Shown piece by piece: positions 11,872 through 13,278 of a stretch of 13,278 nucleotides of DNA. This DNA comes from Candidatus Saganbacteria bacterium (GTDB lineage: Bacteria > Margulisbacteria > WOR-1 > O2-12-FULL-45-9 > XYB2-FULL-48-7). The stretch covers positions 1 through 13,278 of the forward strand of contig JAGVQF010000092.1 in NCBI GenBank assembly GCA_020051815.1, given 5' to 3'. The notes under the pieces were generated by a model. The model saw only the letters and a program-made list of their open reading frames with translations, did no database searches and was not told the DNA's origin. The position numbers and the translations under genes were made by a program. Every line of letters starts with the position of its first letter. Position 1 is the first letter of the stretch.

Positions 11872-13278
11872 ATGGTTGACCAGAGCAAATCAATGCGCGA
11901 AAGCCTCGTCAAGAGCGGTCTCCTGACCGAAGGGCAGGTCAGGGACGCTATCGAAGAAAGCCGGCGCACCGGCGAGACCCTGATCAAGAGCATCCTGCGC
12001 AAGGAGATGACCGACGAAGGCACGCTGATCTCTTTTCTTGAAAAAGAGATGGAAATTCCCCGCGTCGACCTTTCCAGCTATCTGGTCGACCAGAAAACCG
12101 TGGATCTGGTGCCGATCGCTACCGCGCGCAAATACAAACTCATCCCGCTCTTTAAGGTCGGCGACGTCCTGACCGTGGCCATGGTCGATCCTTTCGACAT
12201 TCTTGCCCTTGACGAAGTCAGGGCCAGGAGCAAGTGCGATGTCGAGCCGATGGTGGCGACCTCAAAAGAGATCGAGACCGCCATCGCCCAGTATTACGGG
12301 GTGGCCGGCTCGGTCGAAGACCTGATCAAGGATTTTGGGCCCATGCCCGAAGCCGCGCCGACAGCGGTCGCGCTGGCGGAAGAAGCGCCGATCATCAAGC
12401 TGGTCAACCTGCTTATCATCAGGGCGGTGTCGGAGGGCGCCTCCGACGTTCATATCGAGCCGACCGAAAAAAACATCCGCATCCGCTACCGGGTCGACGG
12501 CCTTATGCACGACGTCTCGACCGCGCCGCTTTACCTGCTTTCTTCGATCGTGACGCGCATCAAGGTCATGGCCAAAATGGACATCGCCGAGTCGCGCGTC
12601 CCCCAGGACGGCCGCTTTGAGCTGAAAGTCGAGGGCAAAGCGATCGATACCCGCGTCTCTTCTTACCCGGCGATCTTTGGGGAGGCGCTGGTCATGCGCC
12701 TGCTCGATAAGAGCAGTGTGCTTTTCGGTCTCGGGGAACTGGGTTTCGGCGCTGACAATCTTAAGAAATTCCAGGGGGTGATCGAGCGGCCGTACGGCAT
12801 TATCCTGGTGACCGGCCCCACCGGTTCCGGCAAGACCACGACCCTCTATGCCACGCTCAATACGATACTCTCGCCGGAAAAGAATATCATGACGATCGAG
12901 GATCCGGTCGAATTCGAACTGCCCGGCATCCGCCAGTCGCAGGTCAATGTCAAGGCGGGCCTGGAATTTGCCAACGCGCTGCGCTCGATGCTCCGGCAGG
13001 ATCCGGATGTCATATTGGTCGGCGAGATCAGGGACGTCGAAACGGCCAGGGTCGCCATCCAGGCCGCGCTGACCGGCCATCTGGTCTTTTCCACCCTGCA
13101 CACCAATGACGCCGCCGGCAGTCTGACGCGCCTGGTCGACATGGGCGTGGAGCCGTTCCTGACCGCTTCTTCGGTCGCCGCCGCCATCGCCCAGCGCTTG
13201 GTCAGGATGATCTGTCCGCGCTGCAAAACCCCGTTCGAACCATCAAAAGAAGTGTTGGAAAAACTCGGTTTTGACCCG
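11872..13278 (+). CDS. pilB: Type IV pilus/type II secretion ATPase PilB/GspE, 3' end cut
   Basis: The window contains the first 469 codons, open to the last base. PilB powers pilus extension (GspE powers type II secretion) as a cytoplasmic hexamer below the inner-membrane platform. An N-terminal MshEN-type domain spans about 1-145 (SLVKSGLLTEGQVRDAI; IPLFKVGDVLTVAMVDPFD at 91-109). The second N-terminal domain starts near 173 with APIIKLVNLLI and SDVHIEP (191-197). The core holds the Walker A GPTGSGKTTT (315-324), the Asp-box TIEDPVE (341-347), the Walker B ILVGEIRD (381-388) and the His-box GHLVFSTLHTND (402-413). The zinc-finger pair C448/C451 (CPRC) is present, and the second pair would lie past the window edge, where some 90-110 residues are expected. 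PilB and GspE cannot be separated on sequence here; the receiver gene upstream favours PilB. It starts three bases after the response-regulator stop. Confidence 0.93.
   Translation, partial: MVDQSKSMRESLVKSGLLTEGQVRDAIEESRRTGETLIKSILRKEMTDEGTLISFLEKEMEIPRVDLSSYLVDQKTVDLVPIATARKYKLIPLFKVGDVLTVAMVDPFDILALDEVRARSKCDVEPMVATSKEIETAIAQYYGVAGSVEDLIKDFGPMPEAAPTAVALAEEAPIIKLVNLLIIRAVSEGASDVHIEPTEKNIRIRYRVDGLMHDVSTAPLYLLSSIVTRIKVMAKMDIAESRVPQDGRFELKVEGKAIDTRVSSYPAIFGEALVMRLLDKSSVLFGLGELGFGADNLKKFQGVIERPYGIILVTGPTGSGKTTTLYATLNTILSPEKNIMTIEDPVEFELPGIRQSQVNVKAGLEFANALRSMLRQDPDVILVGEIRDVETARVAIQAALTGHLVFSTLHTNDAAGSLTRLVDMGVEPFLTASSVAAAIAQRLVRMICPRCKTPFEPSKEVLEKLGFDP

Noticed and set aside
12262..13101. A 279-codon open frame on the minus strand opposite pilB
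   Set aside because: It is fully antisense to clear PilB motifs, has a composition rich in Arg, Asp and His typical of a shadow frame in GC-rich DNA, and shows no family motif.
1..13278. CRISPR array, tRNA, rRNA, insertion sequence or attachment site
   Set aside because: Reading both strands showed no regularly spaced repeats, no cloverleaf-like sequence, no transposase frame and no flanking inverted repeats; nearly every base is accounted for by coding frames.

Overview
The window is a dense stretch of bacterial chromosome with nearly all bases coding on one strand or the other. No rRNA, tRNA, CRISPR array or insertion sequence is visible. The organism is a diderm with type IV pilus machinery (PilB-like ATPase) and two SLH-domain outer-membrane barrel proteins of the kind seen in Cyanobacteria, Negativicutes and related uncultured lineages. 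The mix of SLH-porins, AroH-type chorismate mutase, MGDG-synthase-like glycosyltransferase and compact gene packing would fit an uncultured cyanobacteria-related candidate phylum such as Margulisbacteria/WOR-1. That placement is inference only, since no marker gene is present to prove it.

Layout. (1) Positions 1-284: tail of an MFS exporter. (2) 271-1230, minus: an unrecognised protein gene interrupted by an in-frame TAG at 385-387, after which 37 protein-like codons continue in the same frame. (3) 1261-4205, plus: a tight operon of a radical SAM enzyme, a GT4 glycosyltransferase and an NAD-dependent sugar epimerase, which looks like envelope glycan or glycolipid synthesis. (4) 4202-4573, minus: a stand-alone receiver protein. 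(5) 4621-8421, plus: an MGDG-synthase/UgtP-like glycosyltransferase followed by two paralogous SLH plus beta-barrel outer-membrane proteins. (6) 8428-10362, plus: a short biotin ligase, then chorismate mutase and DAHP synthase, the last being the entry enzyme of the shikimate pathway. (7) 10313-11434, minus: the ribosome-associated GTPase HflX, convergent with and overlapping DAHP synthase by 50 bp. (8) 11482 to the window end, plus: a CheY-like response regulator followed by a GspE/PilB ATPase cut by the window edge.

The most striking pattern is how transcription units begin. An extended -10 box (TGNTATAMT) ends only 6-8 nt before the start codon of at least four genes: radical SAM (1261), the minus receiver (4573), the glycosyltransferase (4621) and HflX (11434). 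The predicted transcript therefore begins at or next to the start codon, with no Shine-Dalgarno, which suggests leaderless mRNAs. Operon-internal genes (2125, 9343, 11872) carry Shine-Dalgarno sequences instead. Two divergent pairs (4573/4621 and 11434/11482) have mirror-image copies of the box in intergenic gaps of exactly 47 bp.

The second pattern is simple-sequence repeats in both SLH genes: heptamer repeats inside the signal-peptide codons and long homopolymers (A9, G8) in the linker before the barrel. These are candidate slippage sites for surface-protein variation. The remaining genes are ordinary housekeeping, and I do not see a clearly new defence or biosynthetic system.
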